This document shows positions 20,391 through 33,413 of a stretch of 64,000 nucleotides of DNA, one piece after another. Position numbers and translations under genes: made by a program. How positions within the stretch are numbered: position 1 is the stretch's first letter; every line of letters starts with the position of its first letter. The notes under the pieces were generated by a model, which saw nothing but the letters and a program-made list of their open reading frames with translations, was not told where the DNA came from and did no database searches. The stretch is from positions 3,330,001 through 3,394,000 of the forward strand of contig NZ_JRKM01000001.1 in the NCBI RefSeq assembly GCF_000768065.1. The letters run 5' to 3'. The stretch is from Aquabacterium sp. NJ1. Its GTDB lineage: Bacteria; Pseudomonadota; Gammaproteobacteria; Burkholderiales; Burkholderiaceae_C.

Positions 20391-22184
20391 TTATTGCTGG
20401 ATGACGAAATTTGGTGAAACCGCCACCATCAGGATGGCGGCCTGAATACGTTGGCGTCGTTGCTTGGCCGTGGTTTTAGGCATGGCTGTGACGGAGGCGA
20501 TCGCCTCGGCCTGCACATCGGCGGGCAGCGTGGTGCCCAACAGCTTGGTTGCCACGGCATTTACCAGTGCAGTGGGGTTATCGACCAACCCATTCCACAA
20601 GCTCAGGTCGAACTGCACGTCCCATCGGTTGGTGTGGCTGTTCCACTGCCCCCAACCTAGATCCAGAATGGTTGCGATGGCGTTGGCATAGCCCAGCATC
20701 GAGGTCTCGCTGGTGATCTGCATCTCCGGCGCGACCAGCCCGGCATTGGTTAGTTGCGTCTGCGGTGGCTTGTAGCCTGGACGGAAGAAGTTGAAAACCG
20801 AGGGCGAGGCCATAGGCGTCTGGCCGAGTTGCGTGCCGGGGTCGCTGGTGTCGTCTGCCAGATAGAAGGGCAGCTTGCCCGCCTGCATGCTGGACTCATA
20901 CACGTCGCTGGTATGAGGGATCGCTCGCAGCAGATGGGTCAGGCGCAGAACGGGCTCGCGGAGCTTGCCATAGCCGCTGCTCAGCGCTGTGGCCGAAGGG
21001 GTGCGCGCCTCGTTGTGCAGCAGGATGGCCTTCACGACCGCGCGCAGGTTGCCGTTGGTGGACCGGAACACATTGGCGATGTCGGCCACATAGGCGTTGC
21101 TCGGGTTGCTGGTTACCAGGCGTTGGATCAGTTGCTTGCTGATAAAGGGCGCTGTGTTCGGATGGCTGGCTAGCCGATCCAGCGCAGCCTTCAGGCTGGT
21201 TTTTGGGTCTGCAACGGTCTGTGCGGGCACGGTCACCCCCAAAAACTGCTTGACTGAGGTCGAGTGCTCCTGGAAGTAGCTGCTCATCGGCATATAGGAG
21301 AAGCTATCCGACTGGCACTCAGTGGTGCGGTAGAAACAGAACCACCATGACTGGTTGCTCATGGCATCAGGGCGATACCAGCTGAATCCGGTGAAGACCT
21401 TGGCCAGGCCTTTGATGTCGTCGGCCGTGTAGGTCTCGACAGGGCTACCGTTGACCAGCTTGGGGTTGCCGCTGTCGTCGAGCTCGTACAGGCCGATCGA
21501 GAACAACTGCATGATCTCGCGAGCGAAGTTTTCGTCGGGCACGCGGCCGGTAACCGTGTCCTCCTTGCGGTTGCCTTGGTGAGAGAGATACAAGCCCATG
21601 GCGGGATGCATGGCCACAGCCTCGAGCAGGTCGCGGTAGTTGGCATCAGCCTTGTCGGTCAGCATGTCCAGGTAGCTGGCGACCATGCGCCCGTTGTCCA
21701 GCGTGGCAGTTGACACCACGAAGATCTCCGATAGCGCGAAGGCCACGCGTTGGCGCAACTGAGCGGGGTCTTTGACCGCGTGCGTCCACCAGCTGTAGAT
21801 CAGGTGGTTCGGGCGCGGGAGCGGCGAAGATTGCAGCGTGACTGCGGCGTCTACCATCTCTCGGTGCGTGCTCTGCAGGTGCATGCCGAACTGCTCGTCG
21901 ATCCAGTTGTCATAGCCGATGGCCTTGACGCGCGCCACGTCTTCGGCAGTCGGGCCGAACGAGGCCTGGGTCAGAAAGCGGAAGGCATCGGCATCGCTGG
22001 TGGGCAGCATGCCTGCACTCAGCGTCATGCTCTGGCGTGGTGCCGAGCTGCTGTCCGTGCTCGCACCGCCGCCACCGCCCCCCCCGCACGCAGCGAGGCT
22101 GTAGCTCAGTGCCAGCACCGTGGCCCGCATCAGGTGGCGCCAGCCACCCGACAGTTTGGAACGTGAAGAAACAGTAGCAAGCAT
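20391..22184 (-). CDS. DUF1800 domain-containing lipoprotein
   Basis: About 597 residues, first gene of a two-gene operon with DUF1501. The N-terminal SYSLAAC followed by seven glycines is a lipobox with an unstructured tether, so it is probably a lipoprotein. DUF1800 hallmarks follow: RFLTQASFGPTAEDV, NWIDEQFG, WWTHAVKDPAQLRQRVAFALSEIFV and DENFAREIMQLFSIG. The start is uncertain: ATG 22184 is shown; ATG 22130 (MRATVLALSYSLAAC) gives a shorter leader and TTG 22211 a longer one. None has a strong ribosome binding site. Confidence 0.87.
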   Translation of the reverse strand: MLATVSSRSKLSGGWRHLMRATVLALSYSLAACGGGGGGGASTDSSSAPRQSMTLSAGMLPTSDADAFRFLTQASFGPTAEDVARVKAIGYDNWIDEQFGMHLQSTHREMVDAAVTLQSSPLPRPNHLIYSWWTHAVKDPAQLRQRVAFALSEIFVVSTATLDNGRMVASYLDMLTDKADANYRDLLEAVAMHPAMGLYLSHQGNRKEDTVTGRVPDENFAREIMQLFSIGLYELDDSGNPKLVNGSPVETYTADDIKGLAKVFTGFSWYRPDAMSNQSWWFCFYRTTECQSDSFSYMPMSSYFQEHSTSVKQFLGVTVPAQTVADPKTSLKAALDRLASHPNTAPFISKQLIQRLVTSNPSNAYVADIANVFRSTNGNLRAVVKAILLHNEARTPSATALSSGYGKLREPVLRLTHLLRAIPHTSDVYESSMQAGKLPFYLADDTSDPGTQLGQTPMASPSVFNFFRPGYKPPQTQLTNAGLVAPEMQITSETSMLGYANAIATILDLGWGQWNSHTNRWDVQFDLSLWNGLVDNPTALVNAVATKLLGTTLPADVQAEAIASVTAMPKTTAKQRRQRIQAAILMVAVSPNFVIQQ

Positions 22185-22266
22185 GGACGCAGATATCGCA
22201 ATGACAATCAATGGCCATTGCGCTGCGTCGTGATCTCAATCAGGGCTGATCGAGCGAGAGCGTTGA

Positions 22267-22293
22267 CCCACTGGCAATGAATTTGCCTGTGGG
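22267..22293. terminator. Hairpin between metH and DUF1800 gene
   Basis: CCCACTGGCAA-TGAAT-TTGCCTGTGGG is an 11-position stem with one central mismatch and a five-base loop. It lies 86 bases past the metH stop on the minus strand and upstream of the DUF1800 gene. Without a U-tract it is only a possible terminator; it may instead be an operator for the downstream operon. Confidence 0.4.
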
Positions 22294-22378
22294 TTATCGG
22301 ATGATGTGAAGCGATCTTGCGTCGTTTGTAAGGGAACGCAAGGCTGGCATCAAGAAGTCGGGCAAGCCGTGAAATCGA

Positions 22379-25216
<2,838 letters not shown>

Positions 25217-25275
25217 TTTACGAGGGTGCCAGCCCTCTCTCGCCCCGCAGGTACGCCCTGAATGCGTGGCGCCCC

Positions 25276-25312
25276 AAAAAGGAAAGGGCGCGGTGCTTGT
25301 GACACCGTGCCC
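25276..25312 (-). terminator. Rho-independent terminator of DUF465 gene
   Basis: Read on the minus strand, GGGCACGGTG and CACCGCGCCC form a ten-position stem with one mismatch around a seven-base loop, followed by TTTCCTTTTT. It lies about 70 bases after the DUF465 stop and before metH. Confidence 0.8.
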
Positions 25313-25379
25313 CGAGGCGCTGTCGACCTACCCGATCAGGTAGCGTGCAGCGATTGCCTTAAGCGTTGCGGCCTGGTGA

Positions 25380-25616
25380 TCAGGCCTTCAGCAGGTTGTA
25401 GAGCTCGTCCTTGAGCGAAACGCGCTGCTGCTTCTTTTGTTCCAGTTCGGTGCTGGAGCCGTGCTCCACGCCGGTTTCGAGTCGAACGATGGCCTTGTCC
25501 AGGTCTTCGTATTCACGTTCCAGCTTGGCGAAATGCGTATTCGAGGTCTTCAGCGCGTGGATCTTGTCCTTGAACTCAGGAAAGTCCTTGGCCAGCGGGT
25601 GGTGATCTTGAATCAT
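25380..25616 (-). CDS. DUF465 (YdcH-like) protein
   Basis: A 78-residue protein that is mostly one alpha-helical hairpin or coiled coil: HHPLAKDFPEFKDKIHALK, then HFAKLEREYEDLDKAIVRLE, ending KKQQRVSLKDELYNLLKA. This is the pattern of the DUF465/YdcH family, common and conserved in proteobacteria but without a firm function. The start at 25616 (MIQDHHPL) has AGAGGA nine bases upstream and matches the family N-terminus. It has its own terminator. Confidence 0.9.
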   Translation of the reverse strand: MIQDHHPLAKDFPEFKDKIHALKTSNTHFAKLEREYEDLDKAIVRLETGVEHGSSTELEQKKQQRVSLKDELYNLLKA

Positions 25617-25703
25617 TCGTGGTTCCTCTTCTTGTCGGTCAGTCAGCGTTGATCGCGACAGCCTCATCTTCGGGTTTGCACGAGGCTCACGCCTTGCGGT
25701 AGA

Positions 25704-26951
25704 TCAAGCCTTGTGCCCCGGTGCCAGGAAGATCGCATCGATGTCAAAGGTGCTGTGGCGGCCGACGTCGTCACGGTGCGCCGTCAGCCAGTGGCTGGCG
25801 GCCTTGTGGCCCAGGTGATGCAGCTCCTGCAGAAACGCCCAATCCGTGTTGAACTTGCTGGACGCGTTGTACGGCAGCATGCCGTGGTCATCGGCCACCA
25901 TGTGCATGTGCAGGTTCTTGTAGCGTTCAGGGTCGAGCTTTTCGTCCTTGATCAGCTTCTTGACGAAGGAAATGGCCCGCATCTCGCTGATCAGGCTGGC
26001 GTTGAAGGTGATCTCGCTGAGCCGGTCGATGATGTCGATGCTGCGTGTGGGGTTGTCGTCGCGGCGCAGCGGGTTGATGCGCACCAGCATGATGTCGCTC
26101 AGCTCCGTGTTGTAGATCAGCGGGTAGAGCGCCGGGTTGCCGGTGTAGCCACCGTCCCAATACGGCTCGCCGTCGATCTCCACCGCCTGGAACACAAAGG
26201 GCAGGCAGGCAGACGCCATCAAGGCATCCAGCGTCAGCGCTTCGGCCGTGAACACGCGCGCCTGGCCGGTGTGCACCGAGGTGGCTGTCACGAACAACGG
26301 GATGCCGCAGTGCTGGCAACCGGTGTGCAGCGCCTCGACATCCACATGCCGGTTCAGCACGTCCTTCAAGGGGTTGAGATTCAGCGGGTTGAACTCATAA
26401 GGGCTGAATGAACGCATGAACAGGTTCAGCCACTGATAGGCCGGGAACTGGTCATAGTTGAACTGGTTCTTGAGCAGGCCGTTGGACTGGATGGTCAGCG
26501 GCGAAAACAGCGGGCCGTGCTGGCTGACATCGCGCCAGAAATCGTGCAGGGCCTTTTGCGCCTGTTTGCGGGCGGCCGCCTCGTTGCCATCCTGGAACCC
26601 CTTGACGTAGCCGCTGAGCAGCACGGCGCCATTGAGGGCGCCTGCACTGGTGCCCGACAGGCCGGCGAAGTCCAGGCCATCGTTGTCCAGCAGGCGGTCG
26701 ATCACGCCCCAGGTGAAGGCCCCGTGCGAGCCACCGCCTTGCAGCGCCAGGTTGATGCGGGGGCGGCCGACGGGTTTGGTCGGGGCCTTCTGGGCCGCTT
26801 TGGGTGCGGGTTTGCTGGCCGCCTTGACGGGTGTTTTGGCTGGTGCGCGGGATGCCTTCTTCGCGACCACCTTGACTTCGGGCTTCTTGGGGGTCTTGCT
26901 GGCGCTGGCCGAAGGCGCTTTCTTTCTGCTGGCTGGGGAAGGAGTCTTCAT
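25704..26951 (-). CDS. Patatin-like phospholipase with basic N-terminal tail
   Basis: A 415-residue protein. Residues about 65-400 form a patatin domain: oxyanion loop [10 protein letters not shown], nucleophile in GTSAG (near residue 101), and catalytic Asp in DGGYTGNPA. Such Ser-Asp dyad enzymes deacylate lipids. The first 62 residues are unusual: almost only Lys, Ala, Pro, Ser, with repeated KKAP/KTP/KAA units like histone-H1-type tails, so the protein may bind DNA, polyphosphate or another anionic surface. It has no signal peptide. It is divergent from recA. Confidence 0.88.
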   Translation of the reverse strand: MKTPSPASRKKAPSASASKTPKKPEVKVVAKKASRAPAKTPVKAASKPAPKAAQKAPTKPVGRPRINLALQGGGSHGAFTWGVIDRLLDNDGLDFAGLSGTSAGALNGAVLLSGYVKGFQDGNEAAARKQAQKALHDFWRDVSQHGPLFSPLTIQSNGLLKNQFNYDQFPAYQWLNLFMRSFSPYEFNPLNLNPLKDVLNRHVDVEALHTGCQHCGIPLFVTATSVHTGQARVFTAEALTLDALMASACLPFVFQAVEIDGEPYWDGGYTGNPALYPLIYNTELSDIMLVRINPLRRDDNPTRSIDIIDRLSEITFNASLISEMRAISFVKKLIKDEKLDPERYKNLHMHMVADDHGMLPYNASSKFNTDWAFLQELHHLGHKAASHWLTAHRDDVGRHSTFDIDAIFLAPGHKA

Positions 26952-27029
26952 GCGGGCAGTCTAGTCCCAATTGCTGCGCTGCAGCAAAACCGCGTGAAAT
27001 CGCGGCACGCATCCCTCGCAAGGGTGATC

Positions 27030-27077
27030 AAAAATTTTTTCAAAGACACTGTACAAACATCCAGGCTTTGCCATAAT
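27030..27077 (+). promoter_or_regulatory. recA promoter with A/T-rich UP-like element
   Basis: CATAAT at 27072-27077 is a good -10. At 17-base spacing the -35 is CTGTAC (27049-27054), a weak match inside the LexA box, as in E. coli where LexA covers the -35. A pure A/T run (AAAAATTTTTT, ending 27040) lies where an UP element would contact the alpha subunit. Confidence 0.65.
27049..27064. promoter_or_regulatory. LexA (SOS) box of recA
   Basis: CTGTACAAACATCCAG fits CTG-N10-CAG exactly and begins CTGTA as in the gammaproteobacterial/betaproteobacterial consensus CTGTATATANANACAG. It lies 65 bases before the recA start and overlaps the proposed -35, so binding would repress recA until DNA damage. 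Confidence 0.87.
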
Positions 27078-27128
27078 GGCGCTCACATTCAACAACCCGC
27101 ATCCACGGAAACAAACGGAGTCACACGC

Positions 27129-28184
27129 ATGGAAGCCACCAGCAAGTCCGCCCTCAGCGCCGAAAAAGCCAAAGCCCTGCAAGCCGCATTGGCCCAGATT
27201 GAAAAGCAGTTCGGCAAGGGTTCCATCATGCGCCTGGGTGAAGGCGAAGTCGTGGAAGACATCCAGGTGGTGTCCACCGGCTCCCTGGGTCTGGACATCG
27301 CGCTGGGCGTCGGTGGCCTGCCCCGTGGTCGCGTGGTTGAAATCTACGGCCCTGAGTCTTCCGGCAAGACCACCTTGACACTGCAGGTCATCGCCGAAAT
27401 GCAGAAGCAGGCCGGTGTGTGCGCCTTCATCGACGCCGAACACGCTCTGGATGCCCAGTACGCGCAAAAGCTGGGCGTGAACCTGCAGGACCTGCTGATC
27501 TCCCAGCCCGACACCGGCGAACAAGCCCTGGAAATCGTCGACGCGCTGGTGCGTTCCGGCTCCGTGGACCTGATCGTGGTGGACTCGGTCGCCGCCCTGA
27601 CGCCCAAGGCCGAACTCGAAGGCGAAATGGGTGATGCCCTGCCCGGCCTGCAGGCCCGCCTGATGAGCCAGGCCCTGCGCAAGCTGACGGCCACCATCAA
27701 GAAGACCAACTGCATGGTCATCTTCATCAACCAGATCCGCATGAAGATCGGCGTGATGTTCGGCAGCCCCGAAACCACCACCGGCGGTAACGCCCTGAAG
27801 TTCTACGCCTCCGTGCGCCTGGACATCCGCCGCATTGGCTCCATCAAGAAGGGCGACGACATCATCGGCAACGAAACCAAGGTCAAGGTCGTCAAGAACA
27901 AGGTCTCGCCCCCCTTCAAAACAGCCGAGTTCGACATTCTCTACGGCGAAGGCATCAGCCGCGAGGGCGAAATCATCGACCTGGGCGTGACGGCCAAGGT
28001 GGTCGACAAGTCCGGTGCCTGGTACGCCTACAACGGCGAGAAGATCGGCCAGGGCAAGGACAACGCCCGCGAATTCCTGCGCGAGAACCCCGAGCTGGCC
28101 CGCGAGATCGAAAACAAGATCCGCGAGTCGCTGGACATCGCCTTGCTGCCACCGGCCGCTGCTGCCGCCGATGCTGGCGAATAA
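27129..28184 (+). CDS. recA: DNA recombination and SOS protein RecA
   Basis: A 351-residue RecA, typical length. Visible are Walker [10 protein letters not shown] (near 72-80), the [25 protein letters not shown] segment with L1, and [22 protein letters not shown] (L2). It drives strand exchange and LexA cleavage. The frame is open much further upstream, but ATG 27129 gives the known N-terminus ([21 protein letters not shown]) and lies downstream of the SOS promoter. It overlaps recX by 14 bases. Confidence 0.98.
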   Translation: MEATSKSALSAEKAKALQAALAQIEKQFGKGSIMRLGEGEVVEDIQVVSTGSLGLDIALGVGGLPRGRVVEIYGPESSGKTTLTLQVIAEMQKQAGVCAFIDAEHALDAQYAQKLGVNLQDLLISQPDTGEQALEIVDALVRSGSVDLIVVDSVAALTPKAELEGEMGDALPGLQARLMSQALRKLTATIKKTNCMVIFINQIRMKIGVMFGSPETTTGGNALKFYASVRLDIRRIGSIKKGDDIIGNETKVKVVKNKVSPPFKTAEFDILYGEGISREGEIIDLGVTAKVVDKSGAWYAYNGEKIGQGKDNAREFLRENPELAREIENKIRESLDIALLPPAAAAADAGE

Positions 28185-28659
28185 GCAGGATAAAGTCGCC
28201 CGCCCGGGCCGCCCCGGGCTCTCTCTCAAAGGGCGGGCGCTGAAATACCTGGCGGCGCGCGAACACTCCCGCGTGGAGCTGACGCGCAAGCTGGCGCCAC
28301 ACGCCGAATCGCCCGAGCAGGTCGATGGCGTGCTCGACGAACTGGAAGCCAAGGGCCTGCTGTCCGCCCAGCGCTTCGCTGACTCGATGCTTCACCGCAA
28401 GGCCGCCCGCTACGGTGCGGCCCGCATCCAGGCCGAGCTGGCGCAACACCAGCTCCCGCCCGATATCGCCCGCGAAGCCACCCAGGCCTTGCGCGACACC
28501 GAGTTCGAGCGCGCGCACGCGCTTTGGGCGCGTCGCTACGGTGAAATCCCTGAAACGCCCGAAGAAAAGGCGCGCCAGATGCGCTTTCTCGCAGGGCGAG
28601 GCTTCTCCGGCGAGGTGATCCGGCGCGTCGTTCGTGGCGAAGGTTTCACACAATCCTGA
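28171..28659 (+). CDS. recX: Regulatory protein RecX
   Basis: A 162-residue RecX, an inhibitor that binds and limits RecA filaments. The family's three-helix repeats are visible: [41 protein letters not shown] and [20 protein letters not shown]. The start ATG 28171 lies within recA, giving a 14-base overlap, so translation is likely coupled and it shares the LexA-controlled promoter. Confidence 0.95.
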   Translation: MLANKQDKVARPGRPGLSLKGRALKYLAAREHSRVELTRKLAPHAESPEQVDGVLDELEAKGLLSAQRFADSMLHRKAARYGAARIQAELAQHQLPPDIAREATQALRDTEFERAHALWARRYGEIPETPEEKARQMRFLAGRGFSGEVIRRVVRGEGFTQS

Positions 28660-28833
28660 TCTCTGCGCCCGCCTTGTCATCAGGCCTTTTTGTTCTCCGG
28701 GCCTGCGGTGCTATGCTGGTTGCTGCACTGCAAACAAGTAACCCTGTGCGCAGCGCGTCCGCCCAGACCTGATCGGTTTTGGCGGCCTTTGTCATGTTCG
28801 ACAAGAACGCAACACCATCCTGCGAGTTCCCCC

Positions 28834-29994
<1,161 letters not shown>

Positions 29995-30079
29995 CCCACC
30001 CCCGTTGCGCCTGCGGCGCTCCCCCTCTAGGGGGCGTCGCCAACGGCCCGGCAAAGCCGGTTCCGTGGCGCCCGCTGGG
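29995..30079. repeat. REP-like multi-hairpin element inside sucCD
   Basis: Three perfect hairpins in 58 bases: GCGCC-TGC-GGCGC (30007-30019), CCCCC-TCTA-GGGGG (30021-30034) and CCGGC-AAA-GCCGG (30048-30060). CGTTG (30003) and CAACG (30041) can close the first two into a three-way junction. I recall very similar sequences scattered between genes of Comamonadaceae. Its place between co-transcribed subunits suggests mRNA processing or stability effects. Confidence 0.75.
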
Positions 30080-30107
30080 ATCAACATCTTCGAGCTAGGT
30101 ACCCATC

Positions 30108-31001
30108 ATGAGCATTTTCATCAATAAAGACACCAAGGTCATCACCCAAGGCATCACGGGCAAGACCGGTCAATTCCACACCCTGGGCTGCCAGGCCTAC
30201 GCCAACGGCAAGAACGCATTCGTCGCCGGCGTGAACCCCAAGAAGGCCGGCGAGAAGTTTGCCGACATCCCCATCTTCGCCTCCGTCAAGGACGCAGCCA
30301 AGAACACCGGCGCCACCGTGTCGGTGATCTACGTGCCGCCCGCTGGCGCCGCTGACGCCATCTGGGAAGCCGTCGAGGCCGACCTGGATCTGGTCATCGC
30401 CATCACCGAAGGCATCCCTGTGCGCGACATGCTGATGGTGCGCAACAAGATGAAGGCCAAGGAAGCGGCCGGCGGCAAGAAGACCTTGCTGCTGGGCCCC
30501 AACTGCCCCGGCCTGATCACGCCTGAAGAAATCAAGATCGGCATCATGCCCGGCCACATCCACCGCAAGGGCCGCATCGGCGTCGTGTCCCGTTCGGGCA
30601 CGCTGACGTACGAAGCCGTGGCACAGCTGACCGAACTCGGCCTGGGCCAATCCAGCGCCGTGGGCATCGGTGGCGACCCCATCAACGGCCTCAAGCACAT
30701 CGACGTGATGAAGGCCTTCAACGACGACCCCGATACGGACGCCGTCATCATGATCGGTGAAATCGGCGGCCCCGACGAAGCCGAAGCTGCTCAATGGTGC
30801 AAGGCCAATATGAAGAAGCCCATCGTCGGCTTCATCGCCGGTGTCACCGCCCCTCCGGGCAAGCGCATGGGCCATGCCGGCGCGCTGATCTCCGGTGGTG
30901 CCGACACGGCCGATGCCAAGCTCGCCATCATGGAAGAGTGTGGCTTCAAGGTCACGCGCAACCCGTCCGAAATGGGCCGCATCCTGAAGTCGCTCATCTG
31001 A
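30108..31001 (+). CDS. sucD: Succinyl-CoA synthetase alpha subunit
   Basis: A 297-residue alpha subunit that binds CoA and carries the phosphohistidine. It starts MSIFINKDTKVITQGITGKTG, has LLGPNCPGLITP mid-protein, and the active-site His in GFIAGVTAPPGKRMGHAGA. The partner sucC ends 113 bases upstream. A strong terminator follows 52 bases after the stop, closing the unit. Confidence 0.97.
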   Translation: MSIFINKDTKVITQGITGKTGQFHTLGCQAYANGKNAFVAGVNPKKAGEKFADIPIFASVKDAAKNTGATVSVIYVPPAGAADAIWEAVEADLDLVIAITEGIPVRDMLMVRNKMKAKEAAGGKKTLLLGPNCPGLITPEEIKIGIMPGHIHRKGRIGVVSRSGTLTYEAVAQLTELGLGQSSAVGIGGDPINGLKHIDVMKAFNDDPDTDAVIMIGEIGGPDEAEAAQWCKANMKKPIVGFIAGVTAPPGKRMGHAGALISGGADTADAKLAIMEECGFKVTRNPSEMGRILKSLI

Positions 31002-31053
31002 CGACATTGCAGAGTCTGTGCATTCCTGGGTGACCCGTCCGGGAAACCAAACC

Positions 31054-31088
31054 AATCAGCCCCTACACTCAGGGGCTGATTCATTTTT
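31054..31088 (+). terminator. Rho-independent terminator after sucD
   Basis: AATCAGCCCCT-ACACTC-AGGGGCTGATT is a perfect 11-pair stem with a six-base loop followed by CATTTTT. It separates sucCD from the TerC gene, whose ATG follows nine bases later. Confidence 0.92.
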
Positions 31089-31096
31089 GTAGCGAC

Positions 31097-31798
31097 ATGG
31101 AAGCATTGATGACCCCGGAGTTCTGGCTCGCCGTTGGCCAGATTGTGATGATCGACATCCTGCTGGGGGGCGATAACGCGGTGGTCATTGCGCTGGCTTG
31201 CCGCAACCTGCCGCCCGAATTGCGCACCAAGGGCATCATCTGGGGAACGGCCGGCGCCATCGCGCTGCGCGTGGTGCTGATCTTCTTTGCGATGTCGCTG
31301 CTCAAGCTGCCTTACCTGAAACTGGTGGGTGCTGTGCTGCTGCTGTGGATCGGCATCAAGCTGCTGGTGCCGGACGACGACGACCACGGCAACCTGCAGG
31401 CCAGCGATCGCCTGCTGGGCGCCATCAAGACCATCATCGTGGCCGACTTCGTGATGAGCGTGGACAACGTCATCGGCATCGCCGGTGCCGCGCAGGGCGC
31501 GGGCCACGAAGGCCATCAGATGCCGCTGGTGATCTTTGGCCTGCTGGTGAGCATCCCCATCATCGTGTGGGGCTCGACCATGGTGCTCAAGCTGATGGAC
31601 CGCTTCCCCATCATCATCACGGCCGGCGGCATGCTGCTGGGCTGGATTGCCGGTACGCTCGCGGTCAGTGACCCGGTGGCCCTGCCGCATGTGCCTGACG
31701 CGGCCTCCACCCGTTATTTCGCGGGGGTGTTGGGGGCCTTGCTGGTGCTGGTGGTGGGCACCGTGCTGGCCAAACGATCTGACACGACGGAGGCCTGA
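31097..31798 (+). CDS. TerC family integral membrane protein (YjbE-like)
   Basis: A 233-residue membrane protein with about seven helices and the TerC family acidic membrane motifs LLGGDNAVVIALACRNLP (residues about 22-39) and VMSVDNVIGIAG. TerC proteins are linked to manganese export, tellurium resistance or metallation of exported proteins. The chosen ATG follows the sucD terminator directly; ATG 31109 is an alternative. Five bases separate it from the kinase gene, so it probably begins the signalling transcript, and metal supply to the Mn-dependent PP2C phosphatase is a possible link (inference). Confidence 0.88.
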   Translation: MEALMTPEFWLAVGQIVMIDILLGGDNAVVIALACRNLPPELRTKGIIWGTAGAIALRVVLIFFAMSLLKLPYLKLVGAVLLLWIGIKLLVPDDDDHGNLQASDRLLGAIKTIIVADFVMSVDNVIGIAGAAQGAGHEGHQMPLVIFGLLVSIPIIVWGSTMVLKLMDRFPIIITAGGMLLGWIAGTLAVSDPVALPHVPDAASTRYFAGVLGALLVLVVGTVLAKRSDTTEA

Positions 31799-31803
31799 TC
31801 CCG

Positions 31804-33345
31804 ATGTCGTCGGCCTTGCTTTCGATCATTCTGGCGCTGCTGGTGCTGATCGGCGTCGGGCTGCTGATGTGGTTGCTGCGCCAGCGTCGCCAGCCGCCTT
31901 TGGCACGCAACGGCTTTGTGCACACTCGTCCTGTCTTTGTTGATACGGACCCGGTCACGGGCGCGAGTCCGCAGGCCAGAGCATCCGCACACGGCTTGGC
32001 CGATCCTGACGAGGATGCCGGCCCCGAGACGGTGCTGTCCTACCTGGATACGCCCAGCAACTCGGCCTTCCAGTCTCAGTTCTCCAACAGCCACCCCTCG
32101 CTGTTCCACGAGGACTTTGCCTCCAGCACGATGCCCCAGGCCCTGATGAACCTGGGCCCGCACACACCCATCGAACAGATGGGCGTTCAGCGCATCCAGC
32201 GCGCCATGCAGGCCCTGGGTGACGGGCCGGTCGACCAGGCCTGGCAGACCATGCAGGGCTTCTTCCCGGATGCCGGCAACCGCCACGCCGCACTGGAGAC
32301 CCTGGAGCGCATCGCCGTGGCCTTCGAGAGCGAGGCCCGCTACGACTGTGCCCGCGACGTCTACGAGCACATCGCCGACATCGACCCGCAATGGCACCAG
32401 GTCAAGGTGCGCCTGATGCGCGCGCGCGGCCTGGCCCAGGTGGCCACGGCCAACACCTGGGGCACCGTGCCTGCCCGCCCCATGCCGCAAGTGGCCCAGG
32501 GCCAGATGGGCAAGTACCTGGTCGAAAAGCAGATCGGCAAAGGTGCCATGGGCGCGGTGTACCTGGGCTACGACCCGGCCACGGACCGCAAGGTGGCGCT
32601 CAAGACCATGGCGCTGGCCCAGGAGTTCAGCGGCGCCGAACTGGCTGACGCCCGCAACCGCTTCCTGCGCGAGGCCGAAATGGCGGGCCGCCTGCAGCAC
32701 CCGGACATCGTCAGCATCCTGGATGCGGGCGAGCAGGGCGGCGTGGCCTACATCGCCATGGAGCTGGTCGACGGGGTGGACATGAGCCACTACACGCATC
32801 CTGATCGCCTGCTGCCGCTCAACCAGCTGCTGCCCATCATGGCGCGCGTGGCCGATGCCCTGGCTTACGCCCACACGCGTGGCGTGACCCACCGCGACAT
32901 CAAGCCAGCCAACATCATGGTCGACCTGGGCCGGGGCACGGTCAAGGTCATGGATTTTGGTGTGGCACGCGTGGCCGACGCCACCCGCACGCGCACGGGC
33001 GTGGTGCTGGGCACGCCCACCTTCATGTCACCCGAACAACTGTCCGGCCAGACCATCGATGGCCGCAGCGACCTGTACTCGCTGGGTGTGGCCCTGTTCC
33101 AGCTGCTCACCGGGCAGTTGCCTTACCGCAACGATTCCATGGCTGCCCTGATGCGGGCCATTGGCCGCGAAACAGCACCCAATGTGTGCAGCATCAGGCC
33201 CGATCTGCCGCCCGCGCTGGGTGATATCGTCGCCCTGGCCCTGGAGAAACACCCCAATACGCGCTACGCCACAGGCCAGCAGATGGCCGAAGACTTGCGT
33301 GCGGTGGCGCATTCACTGCAAAGCCTGGACCTGGACCTGGGCTGA
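31804..33345 (+). CDS. Membrane-anchored serine/threonine protein kinase
   Basis: A 513-residue Hanks-type kinase with reversed layout: a single membrane helix at residues 5-27, a helical linker of about 200 residues with TPR-like character (around 120-215), and the kinase domain at 238-510. Kinase motifs: GKGAMGAVYLG loop, K267 in VALK, HRDIKPAN with D365, DFG with D384, and GTPTFMSPEQL. Most bacterial kinases of this class have the kinase first and the helix after. PP2C and FHA genes follow on the same strand, forming a kinase-phosphatase-reader module. Confidence 0.92.
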   Translation: MSSALLSIILALLVLIGVGLLMWLLRQRRQPPLARNGFVHTRPVFVDTDPVTGASPQARASAHGLADPDEDAGPETVLSYLDTPSNSAFQSQFSNSHPSLFHEDFASSTMPQALMNLGPHTPIEQMGVQRIQRAMQALGDGPVDQAWQTMQGFFPDAGNRHAALETLERIAVAFESEARYDCARDVYEHIADIDPQWHQVKVRLMRARGLAQVATANTWGTVPARPMPQVAQGQMGKYLVEKQIGKGAMGAVYLGYDPATDRKVALKTMALAQEFSGAELADARNRFLREAEMAGRLQHPDIVSILDAGEQGGVAYIAMELVDGVDMSHYTHPDRLLPLNQLLPIMARVADALAYAHTRGVTHRDIKPANIMVDLGRGTVKVMDFGVARVADATRTRTGVVLGTPTFMSPEQLSGQTIDGRSDLYSLGVALFQLLTGQLPYRNDSMAALMRAIGRETAPNVCSIRPDLPPALGDIVALALEKHPNTRYATGQQMAEDLRAVAHSLQSLDLDLG

Positions 33346-33413
33346 GCCCTGCCAGCCCTGCCTAGCCGACATCCCTGATCCTTCCACCATGAAAACCCAG
33401 CGACAATCCCGCC

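Noticed and set aside
25217..25379. SAH or cobalamin riboswitch ahead of metH
   Set aside because: On the minus strand the region shows the DUF465 terminator but not the CCGAGG-type SAH core or a B12 box.
26517..27128. N-terminal extension of recA by 204 codons
   Set aside because: The frame is open only by chance opposite the patatin gene; it spans the SOS promoter and LexA box, and ATG 27129 gives the standard RecA N-terminus.
28677..28702. Terminator after recX
   Set aside because: GCCT/AGGC followed by TTTTT gives only a four-pair stem with a seven-base loop; too weak to list.
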